Below, one piece after another: positions 40,366 through 49,452 of a stretch of DNA of 64,000 bases. How positions within the stretch are numbered: position 1 is the stretch's first letter; every line of letters starts with the position of its first letter. The position numbers and the translations under genes were made by a program. This DNA is from Paludibaculum sp. (GTDB taxonomy: Bacteria; Acidobacteriota; Terriglobia; Bryobacterales; Bryobacteraceae). A model generated the notes under the pieces. The model made no database searches. It saw only the letters and a program-made list of their open reading frames with translations, and had not been told where the DNA came from. The stretch lies in contig JARKQJ010000065.1 in NCBI GenBank assembly GCA_029973955.1, positions 1 to 64,000 on the forward strand. Direction: 5' to 3'.

Positions 40366-42351
40366 TTACTGGCCTCCCTTGGAGCCGCCGACTGGAAGAG
40401 CGTTGGAGGCGCCGCCGGAGGACTTCTTCTCGGATTTCTTCTTCTTGCGATCTTCTTCACTGATGGTGGGATCCTGCAGCGCGATGACGTCGCCGGGCTT
40501 GAGGCCGGAATCGATGACAGAGACCGTTTCCGAGCGCTTGGAGATAGTGACGACGCGCGGCTGGAACGTCTTACCGGATTGGACGTAGAGAATGTTCTTT
40601 CCGTCTTTCTCAAAGACGCTCTGATTGGGCACGAAGACGGCATTGGGCACTTTTTCGACGATGATTTCGACGTCGGCGAGTAGTCCCGGCCGGAGGAGGA
40701 CTTCCATCTGATCGCCGGCTTCGGGCGGAGGCGGAAGAGTGGCGTTTTCGAGGTCCTTCTGAGAGAAGGGGCCGGTGGGTGCAAAAGAAGGCATGCCGCC
40801 ACCGCGATTGCCGCGGCCGCCAGCGGCGCCGCCCGGGCCTTGCAGACCGAGCGCCATGTTGGGCTGTCCGCCGGCCTGCGTGGCACCCTGGCCGCCGGCA
40901 GCATCGCCGCCTTCGCGGCGCTGTCCGCGCTGGGGCATCTCGATGCCGGCTTTTTTGGCCTCTTCGCGGACCTTGGCGAAGATCGCCTGCCGTTCTTCCT
41001 GGGAGAGTTCCATCATGTTCTTGCCGGCGAGGGCCTTCTGCATGATTTCGGCCATCTTTTTCTGCTGTTCGGGGGTGAGGTTGGAGTTGGCGCCGCCCAT
41101 GGCGAAGGCCATGCGGCGCTGGCCGCCTTCCCCGCCCTGGCCGCCCGGCATCATCTGCTGGCCGCCGCCCTGCATCATCATCATTTGCTGGCCGCCACCC
41201 ATCTGCTGGCCGGCATCGCCGCCCATGGAGAGGCCGGGCAAACCGCCGGCAAACATGGAGGTGGTGGTGGTAGCGATGGGCTTCTTGCGGTTCTCATCGG
41301 CGGTGGCGAGGATGCGGGCGATCTGGTCCGGTTTGGCGCCGAGAGCGGAGAGCAGTTGGGGCATGTCGATGGAGAAGATGACGTCAAACTTCTTGCCGGG
41401 GTCGGAAGAGAAGACGTTCGCGCTGGCCGTTCCGCTCATGGACTTAATCTTTCCGTTGAAGACCTTGCCGGCGAGGGCATCGAGGCGGAGGAGGGCATCC
41501 TGCCCTTCGCGCAGGTTGGCGCGATCGAGTTCGCCGACGCGGGCGATAATTTCGAGTTCGGAGAGGTCGAGGACATCGGCGACCGGCATGCCGGGCTGAA
41601 CCTGATCGCCTTCGCGGATATCGGGCACCTGGGTGCCGAACATACCGGAGAATCCGGCGCGATTCTGCTTGATAGCGACAAGGCCGCTGATGGGGGACAG
41701 CAACTTCACCTGAGAGAGGCGCTGTTTTTCGCGGTTGATGTCGAGGACGTTGCGGTTGCGTTTTTCGCGCAGCACGTTCAATTCGGCGAGGGCCTGTTCC
41801 TGTTTGCTCTTGATGTCGCTTTCGAGCTGCTTGAGGCGGCGCTGGGCCTCTTCGAGGTTGAGCTTGTTCTTCTTCTGGTCGATGGTGGAGAGGAGCTCGT
41901 TCTTCTTGACCTCGAGTTCGGCGCGGCGGACGGCATAGCGGGACTTGAGGAGGTCGACCTGGTCCTGGTTGTTGCGAATTGCGAGGTCGGCCTGGGCCTT
42001 CTTGATCTGCTCGTCGACCTGCTCGAGTTCGAGTTGGCGGGATTCGAGGCGGGAGAGGACTTCGGAATCGTCGAACTCGACGATGAGGTTCTTCTCGCGG
42101 GCCAGGGCGCCGAGGGGGGCGAGCTTGGTGACCTGGACGGTGCCGAAGAGGTTGGGCGCGGTGAGGGAGGCCGTACGGACGGCGCGCAGTTCGCCGCGGG
42201 TGAAGCTGCGAACGACGACGTCGCCGCGGCGGACGTGCGTGGTGGGCACACTCTGCTGGCGGCCGGGCAGGCCTTGGAAGAAGTGGTAGATGCCATAGCC
42301 GGCGACGGCGACGATAGCTACCAGGAACAGACGGAAGACGACTTTCTTCAT
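40366..42351 (-). CDS. Membrane-fusion protein with Met/Gln/Gly-rich, LTxxQ-bearing insert
   Basis: 661 residues. N-terminal membrane anchor (FRLFLVAIVAVAGYGIYHFF), then the HlyD/MacA adaptor: lipoyl half, long coiled coil (about 95-215), beta-barrel. Residues about 365-525 form an insert of Met/Gln/Gly repeats (QQMGGGQQMMMM), containing LTPEQQKKMAEIMQKAL, which resembles the LTxxQ motif of Spy/CpxP chaperones. Adaptor sequence resumes with NAVFVPNQSVFEKDGKN. C-terminus Lys/Ser-rich. Insert function unknown; metal or misfolded-protein binding is speculation. Confidence 0.88.
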   Translation of the reverse strand: MKKVVFRLFLVAIVAVAGYGIYHFFQGLPGRQQSVPTTHVRRGDVVVRSFTRGELRAVRTASLTAPNLFGTVQVTKLAPLGALAREKNLIVEFDDSEVLSRLESRQLELEQVDEQIKKAQADLAIRNNQDQVDLLKSRYAVRRAELEVKKNELLSTIDQKKNKLNLEEAQRRLKQLESDIKSKQEQALAELNVLREKRNRNVLDINREKQRLSQVKLLSPISGLVAIKQNRAGFSGMFGTQVPDIREGDQVQPGMPVADVLDLSELEIIARVGELDRANLREGQDALLRLDALAGKVFNGKIKSMSGTASANVFSSDPGKKFDVIFSIDMPQLLSALGAKPDQIARILATADENRKKPIATTTTSMFAGGLPGLSMGGDAGQQMGGGQQMMMMQGGGQQMMPGGQGGEGGQRRMAFAMGGANSNLTPEQQKKMAEIMQKALAGKNMMELSQEERQAIFAKVREEAKKAGIEMPQRGQRREGGDAAGGQGATQAGGQPNMALGLQGPGGAAGGRGNRGGGMPSFAPTGPFSQKDLENATLPPPPEAGDQMEVLLRPGLLADVEIIVEKVPNAVFVPNQSVFEKDGKNILYVQSGKTFQPRVVTISKRSETVSVIDSGLKPGDVIALQDPTISEEDRKKKKSEKKSSGGASNALPVGGSKGGQ

Positions 42352-42403
42352 AGCGTGAATCTCACTTGCGGGCCTCTGGAGGGGACGGGCCGGTCAGAAC
42401 AGG

Positions 42404-43708
42404 TCACAGTTTCTTGGACCTCTTGGCGGCCTCGGCTGGGTTTTCAAGGGCGAGACGCTCGCCTTCCTTGAGACCCTGAAGAACGATGATGTCGGTTTCG
42501 TTGCGTTTGCCGACCTGGATGGGGCGGGATTCCCAGCGGGATGCCCCGCGCTGGACCCAGACGTGCGGCTTGCCGGCCTGGAGGAAGCTGGCCTTATTGG
42601 GGATGAGCAGGACGCCGGGCTGGCTTTCGATGAGGACGATGCCAGTGGCGCTCATGCCGGGGCGCAGGCGGGGATCGACGGATTTGAGAGTGGCGCGGGC
42701 GGGGAAGGTCTTTTCATTGGCGCCGCCGAAGCCGCGGAAGTTGAGGCTGGCGATGGGGCTGATCCAATCGAGGACGGCGTCGAACTCCTTGTCCTGGATG
42801 GCGTCGATGCGGACTTTGACGGTCTGGCCGATCTGGATCTTGCCGCGGTCAACTTCCTCGAGCTTGAGTTCGAGGCGCATTTCGGAGAGATCGGGAATTT
42901 CGGCGATGGCGGCGCCGGTCCAGGCGCTGTCGCCTTCCTTGAAGGCGGGTGGGGTCTGGCCCCAGTTGCCCTGGGCGCGGAAGTTGGGCAGGACGTTGAG
43001 GATGCCATCGGATGGAGCGCGGATGGACATCTTCGTGAGGTAGCCCTTGACGCGATCCATATCCCGAAGGGTCTTGTTCTTGCGGGAGTCGAGGCGTTCC
43101 AGGTCGGCCTGCTGGGTAACGTCATGGCTGCGGACGGTGGCCTTGGTCTGTTCGAGAGAACCTTTGCTGAGGCCGACTTCGATGCGGTTTTTGGCGCCTT
43201 CGATTTCGGAGAGGATCTCGGCCTTGGAGGCTTCGAGCTCGGCGCGCTGGACGTCGTACTGGCCGGTCATCAGATTCATGGCGTCCTGCTCGTCGGTGAT
43301 CTTATGACTGGCCTTGGTCTGAACGATTTCGCTTTCGACGGTACGAGTGCTGGTAACGAAGTTGAGGTAATAGTTCTCGTATTGGGCGGTATCGAATTCG
43401 ACGACCACTTCCCCGGCCTTGATGGGCTTGCCGGACTCGGCGAGCTTCACGATGCGCGGGTTGGGCACCTGAGGAGCGGAGAGGATGACGGAGCGGGTGG
43501 ACTTGATCTCGCCGCGGGCGCGCACGGTGATGGTGAACTCTCCCTTGCGGACGCCGACGGTGGCCACCTCGATGGGCTTGGAGGCGGTGTAGCGATAGGC
43601 GGCGTAGCCGCCGCCGGACAGGACGAGGAGGAGAACGACCCAGGCGATAATCCGGCCCTTGTTGCTCGTTTGACCGAGTTTCTTGGACGGCTTGAGGTCT
43701 TTAGACAT
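42404..43708 (-). CDS. HlyD/MacA-type membrane-fusion protein
   Basis: 434 residues. An N-terminal TM (IIAWVVLLLVLSGGGYAAYRY), a lipoyl-like barrel-sandwich half (VTVRARGEIKSTRSVILSAP), a long helical hairpin (about 100-200), and a beta-barrel/membrane-proximal part (GQTVKVRIDAI, LRPGMSATGIVLIESQPGVLLIPNKA). Start overlaps the end of the preceding adaptor by 8 bp. Second of three adaptors in this operon; no low-complexity insert. Confidence 0.9.
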   Translation of the reverse strand: MSKDLKPSKKLGQTSNKGRIIAWVVLLLVLSGGGYAAYRYTASKPIEVATVGVRKGEFTITVRARGEIKSTRSVILSAPQVPNPRIVKLAESGKPIKAGEVVVEFDTAQYENYYLNFVTSTRTVESEIVQTKASHKITDEQDAMNLMTGQYDVQRAELEASKAEILSEIEGAKNRIEVGLSKGSLEQTKATVRSHDVTQQADLERLDSRKNKTLRDMDRVKGYLTKMSIRAPSDGILNVLPNFRAQGNWGQTPPAFKEGDSAWTGAAIAEIPDLSEMRLELKLEEVDRGKIQIGQTVKVRIDAIQDKEFDAVLDWISPIASLNFRGFGGANEKTFPARATLKSVDPRLRPGMSATGIVLIESQPGVLLIPNKASFLQAGKPHVWVQRGASRWESRPIQVGKRNETDIIVLQGLKEGERLALENPAEAAKRSKKL

Positions 43709-45521
43709 GCAGAACTCCGGGGAGAGATTGGCGCAGAATGGCGGCCTCTGGGCAGCGCCACAATGCAGAGTTGAAGAGGACAGGGCGGGCGGCGGCGGAG
43801 CGCGTAGGTTCGGCGCCGGGGGCGGCGGGGCGCTCCGCGGCGATCACATCGCCGGCCTTGACGCCGGAGAGGATAGCGGCCTTGACATTATTGGTCAGGC
43901 CGAGTTCAACCTGCCGCTTTTGGAAGCCGGCGGCCTCGCGGACGTAGACGAAGGGCTTGCCGTCACCATCCTGGAAGATGGACTCAAGCGGAGCCAACGC
44001 AGTGTTTTCCACCGACTCGAGGATGATATCGACGCTGACGCTGAGGTCGGGGATGACGCGCGGATCCATCTTGTCGAGCTTGAGGTAGACGGGGATTTCC
44101 TTGAAGAAGCTGGCGCGCATGCGGCCGGGGTTGGTGATGGCGCCGATGGAGGTGACGTGGGCAGGGAGTTCGAGCCCCGGATAGGCGTCGAAGCGGAGCG
44201 TCGCCCGGGAGCCGACCCGGACACTTTCAACGTCGGTCTGGTTGACGGTGGCCGCGACGAGCATGGAGGTGGGGTCGACGATGCGGGCGAACATCTGGCC
44301 GGGGAAGATCTGGTCGCCCTGCTGGATCTGGGCGAATTCAGTGCCGCGCATCATGTTTTCCATGACGATCATGCCGTCCATGGGCGATTTGATGGCCATG
44401 AGTTCGACGTTGCGCTGGGCGCGTCTGAGCTCGATTTTGGACTGCTCGAGGTCGATTTCAGCGTTGCGCCGCTGGCTCTTGAGGCTGGTGTCCTGGTAGG
44501 GAACCTGGAACTCGTACTGCTTGAGGCGGGACTGCGCCTCTTCTAGGGTGAGCTTCAGCAGTTCGGCGTCGATGACGGAGCGCACGGGGGTAGTCCGCAG
44601 GTCGAGTTCGGCCTTGGAGACATTGCCCTTGGAGAGCTGAATGTTCTGGTCGTAAGACTTGCGGGCGACTTCGATCTGGGCGTCGATGGAGCGCATGGTG
44701 CGTTCGGACTGCTCGACGGTGGACTGGTAGTCGTCGAGGCGCTGGATCTGGTACTGGGTGTCGAACTCGGCGACTTTGTCGCCTTTGCGCACCAGGGAAC
44801 CGGGTTTGGCGACGTTTTGAAGAACCTGCATGAAATCACTCATGCCGCCGCTCATGCGGTCGCCGCCGCCACCACCACCGCCACCACCGCCACCGCCGCC
44901 GGAAGAACCGGAGGAACCGGAAGAGGAAGACGACGACGAAGAGGAGGCACTGGAACTCTTCGAGGACGATGAACTGGAGGAACTGGAGGAAGAGAAGCGA
45001 TTCGACGCGCCGCGGAAGGACGAGGACGTGCCGCCGGACGAAGAAGACATGGAGGACGATGAGGAGGAAGCACTGGCGCTGGCCGCGCTGGAAGAGGAAT
45101 CAGAGCCGGTGCCGCTGCCTCCGGTACGGGAAGCCCCGCCACCTCTACCCTCCATGCTGCCGCTAGTCTGAATGGTCACCATCATGCCGCCACCGCCGCC
45201 TGAAACCGAGACGGAGCCGCCTCGTCCGCCCCGCAACTGCGGAGCGATGAGAGCGGCGAACCGCTCAGCGGTGGTTGCGCCGGTGAGCCGGAGGGTCTTC
45301 TGGAGCGGACCGCTGCCGACCGTGACAGTGCGGACGGCAGCGATACCGCCGCCGGCGTTGGCCGGACGGAAGGCATACCGGTACGCCAGGTAACCTCCAA
45401 CGGCAATGAGGACCAGGAGCAGGATGGCCACGGCGCTGGTATGCCGGGGCCGGGCATGCACCGGCGGCGCCGGCTGGGCCGGCCGCTCAGGTGTGGGCGA
45501 TGTGTTCATCTGCGGCTGCAT
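43701..45521 (-). CDS. Membrane-fusion protein with poly-Ser/Gly region
   Basis: 606 residues, first gene of the operon. TM anchor (AVAILLLVLIAVGGYLAYRYAF), HlyD/MacA-type adaptor halves (GATTAERFAALIAPQLRGG; VASRATLRFDAYPGLELPAHVTSIG) and helical hairpin (about 260-345). A low-complexity stretch of Ser, then Gly, runs from about residue 130 to 222, inserted in the first barrel half. GAGGAG precedes ATG 45521. The repetitive codons are mostly TCC/TCG/AGC for Ser; the length may vary among strains. Confidence 0.88.
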   Translation of the reverse strand: MQPQMNTSPTPERPAQPAPPVHARPRHTSAVAILLLVLIAVGGYLAYRYAFRPANAGGGIAAVRTVTVGSGPLQKTLRLTGATTAERFAALIAPQLRGGRGGSVSVSGGGGGMMVTIQTSGSMEGRGGGASRTGGSGTGSDSSSSAASASASSSSSSMSSSSGGTSSSFRGASNRFSSSSSSSSSSSKSSSASSSSSSSSSGSSGSSGGGGGGGGGGGGGDRMSGGMSDFMQVLQNVAKPGSLVRKGDKVAEFDTQYQIQRLDDYQSTVEQSERTMRSIDAQIEVARKSYDQNIQLSKGNVSKAELDLRTTPVRSVIDAELLKLTLEEAQSRLKQYEFQVPYQDTSLKSQRRNAEIDLEQSKIELRRAQRNVELMAIKSPMDGMIVMENMMRGTEFAQIQQGDQIFPGQMFARIVDPTSMLVAATVNQTDVESVRVGSRATLRFDAYPGLELPAHVTSIGAITNPGRMRASFFKEIPVYLKLDKMDPRVIPDLSVSVDIILESVENTALAPLESIFQDGDGKPFVYVREAAGFQKRQVELGLTNNVKAAILSGVKAGDVIAAERPAAPGAEPTRSAAARPVLFNSALWRCPEAAILRQSLPGVLHV

Positions 45522-45587
45522 GGAAATCGCTCCTCGCGGGTCGCGGTCAATAGATCCTTACGGAAGAGACTGCGGAAGTTCGACAGA

Positions 45588-45612
45588 GGTCCAGCGGACC
45601 GCTGCGCGCAGC
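45588..45612. promoter_or_regulatory. Adjacent palindromes upstream of the export operon
   Basis: GGTCC-AGC-GGACC (45588-45600) abuts the perfect 12-bp palindrome GCTGCGCGCAGC (45601-45612). They lie 67-91 bp before the first adaptor ATG, in the 205-bp gap 45522-45726. Operator, RNA hairpin or rlmB terminator are all possible. No strong promoter hexamers were seen in the gap. Confidence 0.35.
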
Positions 45613-45726
45613 TTCTTCCAAGTGATAAAGACGACAGGCGGGATCAAAAGGTTATGCTACCAGGCAAAGATGGCAGGGCGTGGAGAGGGTTCGACATGGG
45701 AGCAGCCCAGAACTAATAAGAACAAA

Positions 45727-46449
45727 CTACTCCGTCCTGGCGGGCTGGCGGCGACGCCAATCGAAAAGCACGATGCCGGCGGCCACGGAGACGTTCAGCG
45801 AGGCGATCTGGCCGGCCATGGGAATGCGGATGAGGAAGTCGCAATGGTGGCGCGTATGTTCATGAAGGCCATGACCTTCGCCGCCCAGGACGAGGACGGA
45901 GGCAGACGAGAAATTGACGTCGTGGTAGATCTCCTTGCCCCGTTCGTCGAGGCCGTAGATCCAGTACCCGCGCTCTTTGAGGGTCTCCAGGGCACGATTG
46001 ACGTTCGGCACGCGAACAACGGGCAAAAGCGCGAGGGCTCCGGCGGCGGACTTGGCGACAGTTTCGGTGAGGCCGGCGGCGCGGCGTTCGGGGATGATGA
46101 CGCCGGCGGCGCCGGCGGCGTGGGCGGAGCGGATGATGGCACCGAGGTTGTGGGGGTCTTCGACGCCATCCAGGACCAGCAGGAGGCCGGAAGTGGAGAT
46201 GACGTCGTCGAGGGAGTAAGTCTTTTGGGATGAAGGGACAGCGACGACGCCCTGGTGGGGGAGGCCTTTGACGAGGCGCGAGAGCGCGTCGCGCGTATCG
46301 AAGCGGATGGGGATGCGGGCGTCGCGGCAGAGATCGATGATCTCCTGGAGTCTGGGTCCGGCGGCGCCTTTGACGAGGTGGACGCGGTCCACGGGTTGGC
46401 CGGCGCGAAGAGCTTCGCGGACGGGGTGAATTCCGGCGATGAAAGCCAC
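45727..46449 (-). CDS. rlmB: 23S rRNA (guanosine-2'-O)-methyltransferase RlmB-like (SPOUT)
   Basis: 240 residues. TrmH/SpoU motifs: LDGVEDPHNLGAIIRSAHAAGA (motif 1), LVLGGEGHGL (motif 2), IPMAGQIASLNVSVAAGIVLFDW (motif 3). N-terminal substrate-binding domain FIAGIHPVREALRAG starts at the N-terminus. GTG 46449 was chosen because it is directly followed by this conserved start; TACAAT (46461-46456) lies six bases before it, which would make the transcript leaderless. Family assignment is sure; the exact target (G2251 in E. coli) is inferred. Confidence 0.88.
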   Translation of the reverse strand: MAFIAGIHPVREALRAGQPVDRVHLVKGAAGPRLQEIIDLCRDARIPIRFDTRDALSRLVKGLPHQGVVAVPSSQKTYSLDDVISTSGLLLVLDGVEDPHNLGAIIRSAHAAGAAGVIIPERRAAGLTETVAKSAAGALALLPVVRVPNVNRALETLKERGYWIYGLDERGKEIYHDVNFSSASVLVLGGEGHGLHEHTRHHCDFLIRIPMAGQIASLNVSVAAGIVLFDWRRRQPARTE

Positions 46450-46580
46450 GGAATTATTGTAACGCAGGCGAAGAACAAAGCGAATGAAATGAATCAGTTC
46501 TGAAGATGAGTAAAACATTTTCTCTAGTTTTTGTTGACGCCGGTGGCAGGGGGCATTAGGATGGCGGTAGGCAGCATTAC

Positions 46581-46994
46581 ATGGCGACGGCAGCAGCCCG
46601 GCCTCAGCCGGTAGACATTCCGAACAAGCTTTATTTCCGCATTGGCGACGTAAGCCGGTTGACGGGGATCAAGCCCTACGTTTTGAGGTATTGGGAGACG
46701 GAGTTCGGGACGCTCTCCCCGAAGAAGTCGGGCACGAACCAGCGTCTCTACAAACGCAAGGACGTGGAGCTGGTGCTGGAGATCAAGCACCTGCTCTATG
46801 AGAAGCGCTACACGATCGAGGGAGCGCGGACTTTCCTGCAGCAGAGGCGCGGGGCAAACAAGGCCGCGCTGCAGCCGCCGGCCCCGATGCCGACAAACCA
46901 GAGTTCGCTATTCGGACCGGAACCCGCGCAAAAGCCGGCGAATCTGGGCCCGGTGAAGGCCGAATTGAAGGCGATTCTGGCGCTGCTGAGCTGA
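46581..46994 (+). CDS. MerR-family transcriptional regulator
   Basis: 137 residues. Winged-helix FRIGDVSRLTGIKPYVLRYWETEFGTL, NQRLYKRKDVELVLEIKHLLYEKRYTIEGARTFLQQ is the conserved DNA-binding region of MerR-like regulators. Short Pro-rich C-terminus, no effector domain. Divergent from rlmB; target genes are not indicated. Confidence 0.88.
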   Translation: MATAAARPQPVDIPNKLYFRIGDVSRLTGIKPYVLRYWETEFGTLSPKKSGTNQRLYKRKDVELVLEIKHLLYEKRYTIEGARTFLQQRRGANKAALQPPAPMPTNQSSLFGPEPAQKPANLGPVKAELKAILALLS

Positions 46995-47034
46995 CGCATC
47001 CGGCGTGCCCGCCGGAGCCGTTCCGAAGATCTCT

Positions 47035-47547
47035 ATGACCACTCTTCCCGTCGCAGTAGAAGGTGTACTGGCAGGCACCGTACTGGCCGCCGCGGCGACC
47101 GACCTGCGCAGCCGGAACATCCCGAATGCGCTGACGCTGGGGGCAGCGGCGGTGGGGTTCGCCTTGAACACATGGCTGCACGGGTGGGCGGGGTTGAAGT
47201 TCGCGGCGATGGGGTTTGGGCTGGCGGCACTGATCTTTTTGCCGCTCTTTCTGATGCGGTGGCTGGGCGGCGGGGACGTGAAGCTGATGGGGGCGGTGGG
47301 AGCGCTGGCCGGCGCTCAGAATCTACTGGCTGTCTTCATCCTCGATGCGGTGCTGGGGGGCGTAGTGGCGATCGGCGTGATCCTGGTGAAGGGCAAGCTA
47401 CTGCGAACGCTGAAGAATCTGCCGCGGATCTTCTCGAAAGACCGGCCGGCGGAGTTGCAGGCCGGCGAGGAAGAGTCCATCGGGATGCCGCGAGCAGTGA
47501 CGATCGCCACGGCGACGCTGATCGTGTTGTGGATGCTCAACCGGTAA
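47035..47547 (+). CDS. A24-type prepilin peptidase (TadV/CpaA-like)
   Basis: 170 residues from ATG 47035 (the frame opens at 47005). Small membrane protease with TM helices and two catalytic Asp: TDLRSRNIPNALT and GGGDVKLMGAVG (GxGD motif), spaced as in the TadV/CpaA class. It processes and matures type IV-like prepilins in Flp/Tad systems. No other pilus genes are in this window. Stop is directly adjacent to the convergent CocE/NonD stop (47548). Confidence 0.87.
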   Translation: MTTLPVAVEGVLAGTVLAAAATDLRSRNIPNALTLGAAAVGFALNTWLHGWAGLKFAAMGFGLAALIFLPLFLMRWLGGGDVKLMGAVGALAGAQNLLAVFILDAVLGGVVAIGVILVKGKLLRTLKNLPRIFSKDRPAELQAGEEESIGMPRAVTIATATLIVLWMLNR

Positions 47548-49440
47548 CTATTCGAGAACCGGCAGCGTGAGACTGCTGGAGTTGGCGGCGCCGCGATGGA
47601 CGCGCTGGGTGGCCTTGATGAAGTCGTCGCTCTTGGCGTCCTGGATGGGCATGAACTTCTGTGGATTCCGGTCAGTGAGCGGGAACCAGGAGCTTTGCAC
47701 CTGGACCATGAGGCGGTGGCCGCGGCGGAAGGTGTGGAAGACGTCGGGGAGCTCGAACTCAACCTTTTCCACCTTGCCAGGGGTGAAGGGCTGGGGATTG
47801 TCGAAGCCGTTACGGAACTTGCCGCGGAAGGGCTCGCCGCGGACCAGCATCTGGTAACCGGCCATGCGGACGTTGGCGGGATTGGGGGAAGGATCGGGAG
47901 CGTCGTTGGGAAAGACGTCGATGAGCTTGACGACCCAGTCTGAGTCGGTACCGGTGGTGGAGACGAAGAGGGAAGCTTTGAGCGGGCCGGCGACGGTGAG
48001 GTCCTTTTCGAGCGGTTCGGTCTGGTAGAGGAGGACGTCGGGGCGGGTGGCGGCGTGGCGCTGGTCGTCGGTCATGTAGTTGTAGTTCATGCCGCGATCG
48101 ATATAGGGGAGGAAGGGCACGGGCTTGTTGGGATCGCTGACGTACTCGTCGAAGCCCGCGGCGGAGGGGGCGGCACTGGCGAGGCGGCCGGCGGACTCGA
48201 AGTAGAAGGCGCGAGGCGTGGCCTGTTTGGGCGGCCAGGCGTCCATCTTGTGCCACTCGTTGCGGCCGGTCTCGAAGACGTAGGCCTCCGGGAGCTTGTT
48301 GCCGTCGCCTTTGCCCTTGAGGTGGAAGAGGAAGAAGGGGTACTCGATCTCATCCTGGAAGAACTTGGAGGTATTGGAAGCGAAGCTGGCATTGCCGAGG
48401 GAAGTGCCGTCGGAGCGGGCCCAGCCGCCATGGCTCCAGGGGCCTTCAACGAGCATGTTGGTGGCGCCGGGGTTCTGCTTTTCGGCGGCGCCGTAAAGGC
48501 GCAGGGGGCCGAAGACGTCTTCGGCGTCGAACCAGCCGCCGACGGTGAGCATGGCGGGCTTGAGGCTGGTGATGTACTGGCGGAGGTCCCGGGATTTCCA
48601 GAAGTCGTTGTAGGTGTCGTTGGTGATGAGGTCCTTCCAGAACTCGACCTGGCCTTTGAAGAGCTTCTCGTCATAGTTGGGGAGGCCGCCGACGGAGAGA
48701 TGGAACTGGTAGGCGTCGGGGGTGTCCATTTCGAACTTGGAGCCGGCCACGAGGGGCTTGTCGGACTTGGGGCGGCCGAAGGCACCGAGGAAGTTGAAGG
48801 CGTGGGCGAGGAAGAGGGCTCCGTTGTGGCGGAAGTCGTCGCCCAGAAACCAGTTGAGGACAGGGGCCTGCGGGGAGGTGGCCTTGAGGGAAGGATGGGA
48901 GTCGAGAGCGCCCTGGGCGGCGTAGAAGCCGGGGTAGGAGATGCCGTACATGCCGGCGCGGCCGTTGTTGTTCGGAACGTTCTTCACGAGCCAGTCGAGG
49001 GTGTCGTAGGTATCGCTGGACTCGTCGATATCCTGCTTGGATTTCTTGTTGGGGATGTAGGGGCGAACATGGACGAAGGCGCCCTCGGAGCGGCCTTTGC
49101 CGCGGACGTCCTGGTAGACGAAGATGAAGCCTTCGCGCATGAACTTTTCGCTGGCTGGGCCGAGGGAGAAGCGGTAGTTGTCAGCGCCGTAGGGTGCGAC
49201 CGTGTAAGGGGTCCGCGACATGAGGAAGGGGTAGGACTGCGACTTGTCCTTAGGCGCATAGACGGTGGTGAAGAGCTGCACGCCGTCGCGCATGGGAATG
49301 AGATATTCGGTCTTGGTGTAGTTCTGGCGGATGTAGGCGGCGCGATCCTGGATGGGCTGCGGGAGAGGCTGGGGGGCCTGCTGGCCGCGCTGGGCGAAGG
49401 CAGCGGAAGCGGCGAGGACCAGGAAGAGAGCACGAGACAT
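47548..49440 (-). CDS. Secreted CocE/NonD-family hydrolase (X-Pro dipeptidyl-peptidase-like)
   Basis: 630 residues, signal peptide MSRALFLVLAASAAFAQ. Catalytic Ser in GMYGISYPGFYA (about 168), alpha/beta-hydrolase N-terminal domain (VQLFTTVYAPKDKSQSYPFLMSRTPYT), helical cap, and C-terminal jelly-roll (ADVFHTFRRGHRLMVQVQSSWFP). Family members cleave amide or ester bonds (cocaine esterase, X-Pro peptidases). Substrate not predictable. Confidence 0.92.
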   Translation of the reverse strand: MSRALFLVLAASAAFAQRGQQAPQPLPQPIQDRAAYIRQNYTKTEYLIPMRDGVQLFTTVYAPKDKSQSYPFLMSRTPYTVAPYGADNYRFSLGPASEKFMREGFIFVYQDVRGKGRSEGAFVHVRPYIPNKKSKQDIDESSDTYDTLDWLVKNVPNNNGRAGMYGISYPGFYAAQGALDSHPSLKATSPQAPVLNWFLGDDFRHNGALFLAHAFNFLGAFGRPKSDKPLVAGSKFEMDTPDAYQFHLSVGGLPNYDEKLFKGQVEFWKDLITNDTYNDFWKSRDLRQYITSLKPAMLTVGGWFDAEDVFGPLRLYGAAEKQNPGATNMLVEGPWSHGGWARSDGTSLGNASFASNTSKFFQDEIEYPFFLFHLKGKGDGNKLPEAYVFETGRNEWHKMDAWPPKQATPRAFYFESAGRLASAAPSAAGFDEYVSDPNKPVPFLPYIDRGMNYNYMTDDQRHAATRPDVLLYQTEPLEKDLTVAGPLKASLFVSTTGTDSDWVVKLIDVFPNDAPDPSPNPANVRMAGYQMLVRGEPFRGKFRNGFDNPQPFTPGKVEKVEFELPDVFHTFRRGHRLMVQVQSSWFPLTDRNPQKFMPIQDAKSDDFIKATQRVHRGAANSSSLTLPVLE

Positions 49441-49452
49441 GAAAGGAACTCC

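Noticed and set aside
37304..45521. ATPase partner for the MacB-type permease
   Set aside because: No Walker A/B pair or ABC signature was found in any frame of the operon or its neighbours in this window.
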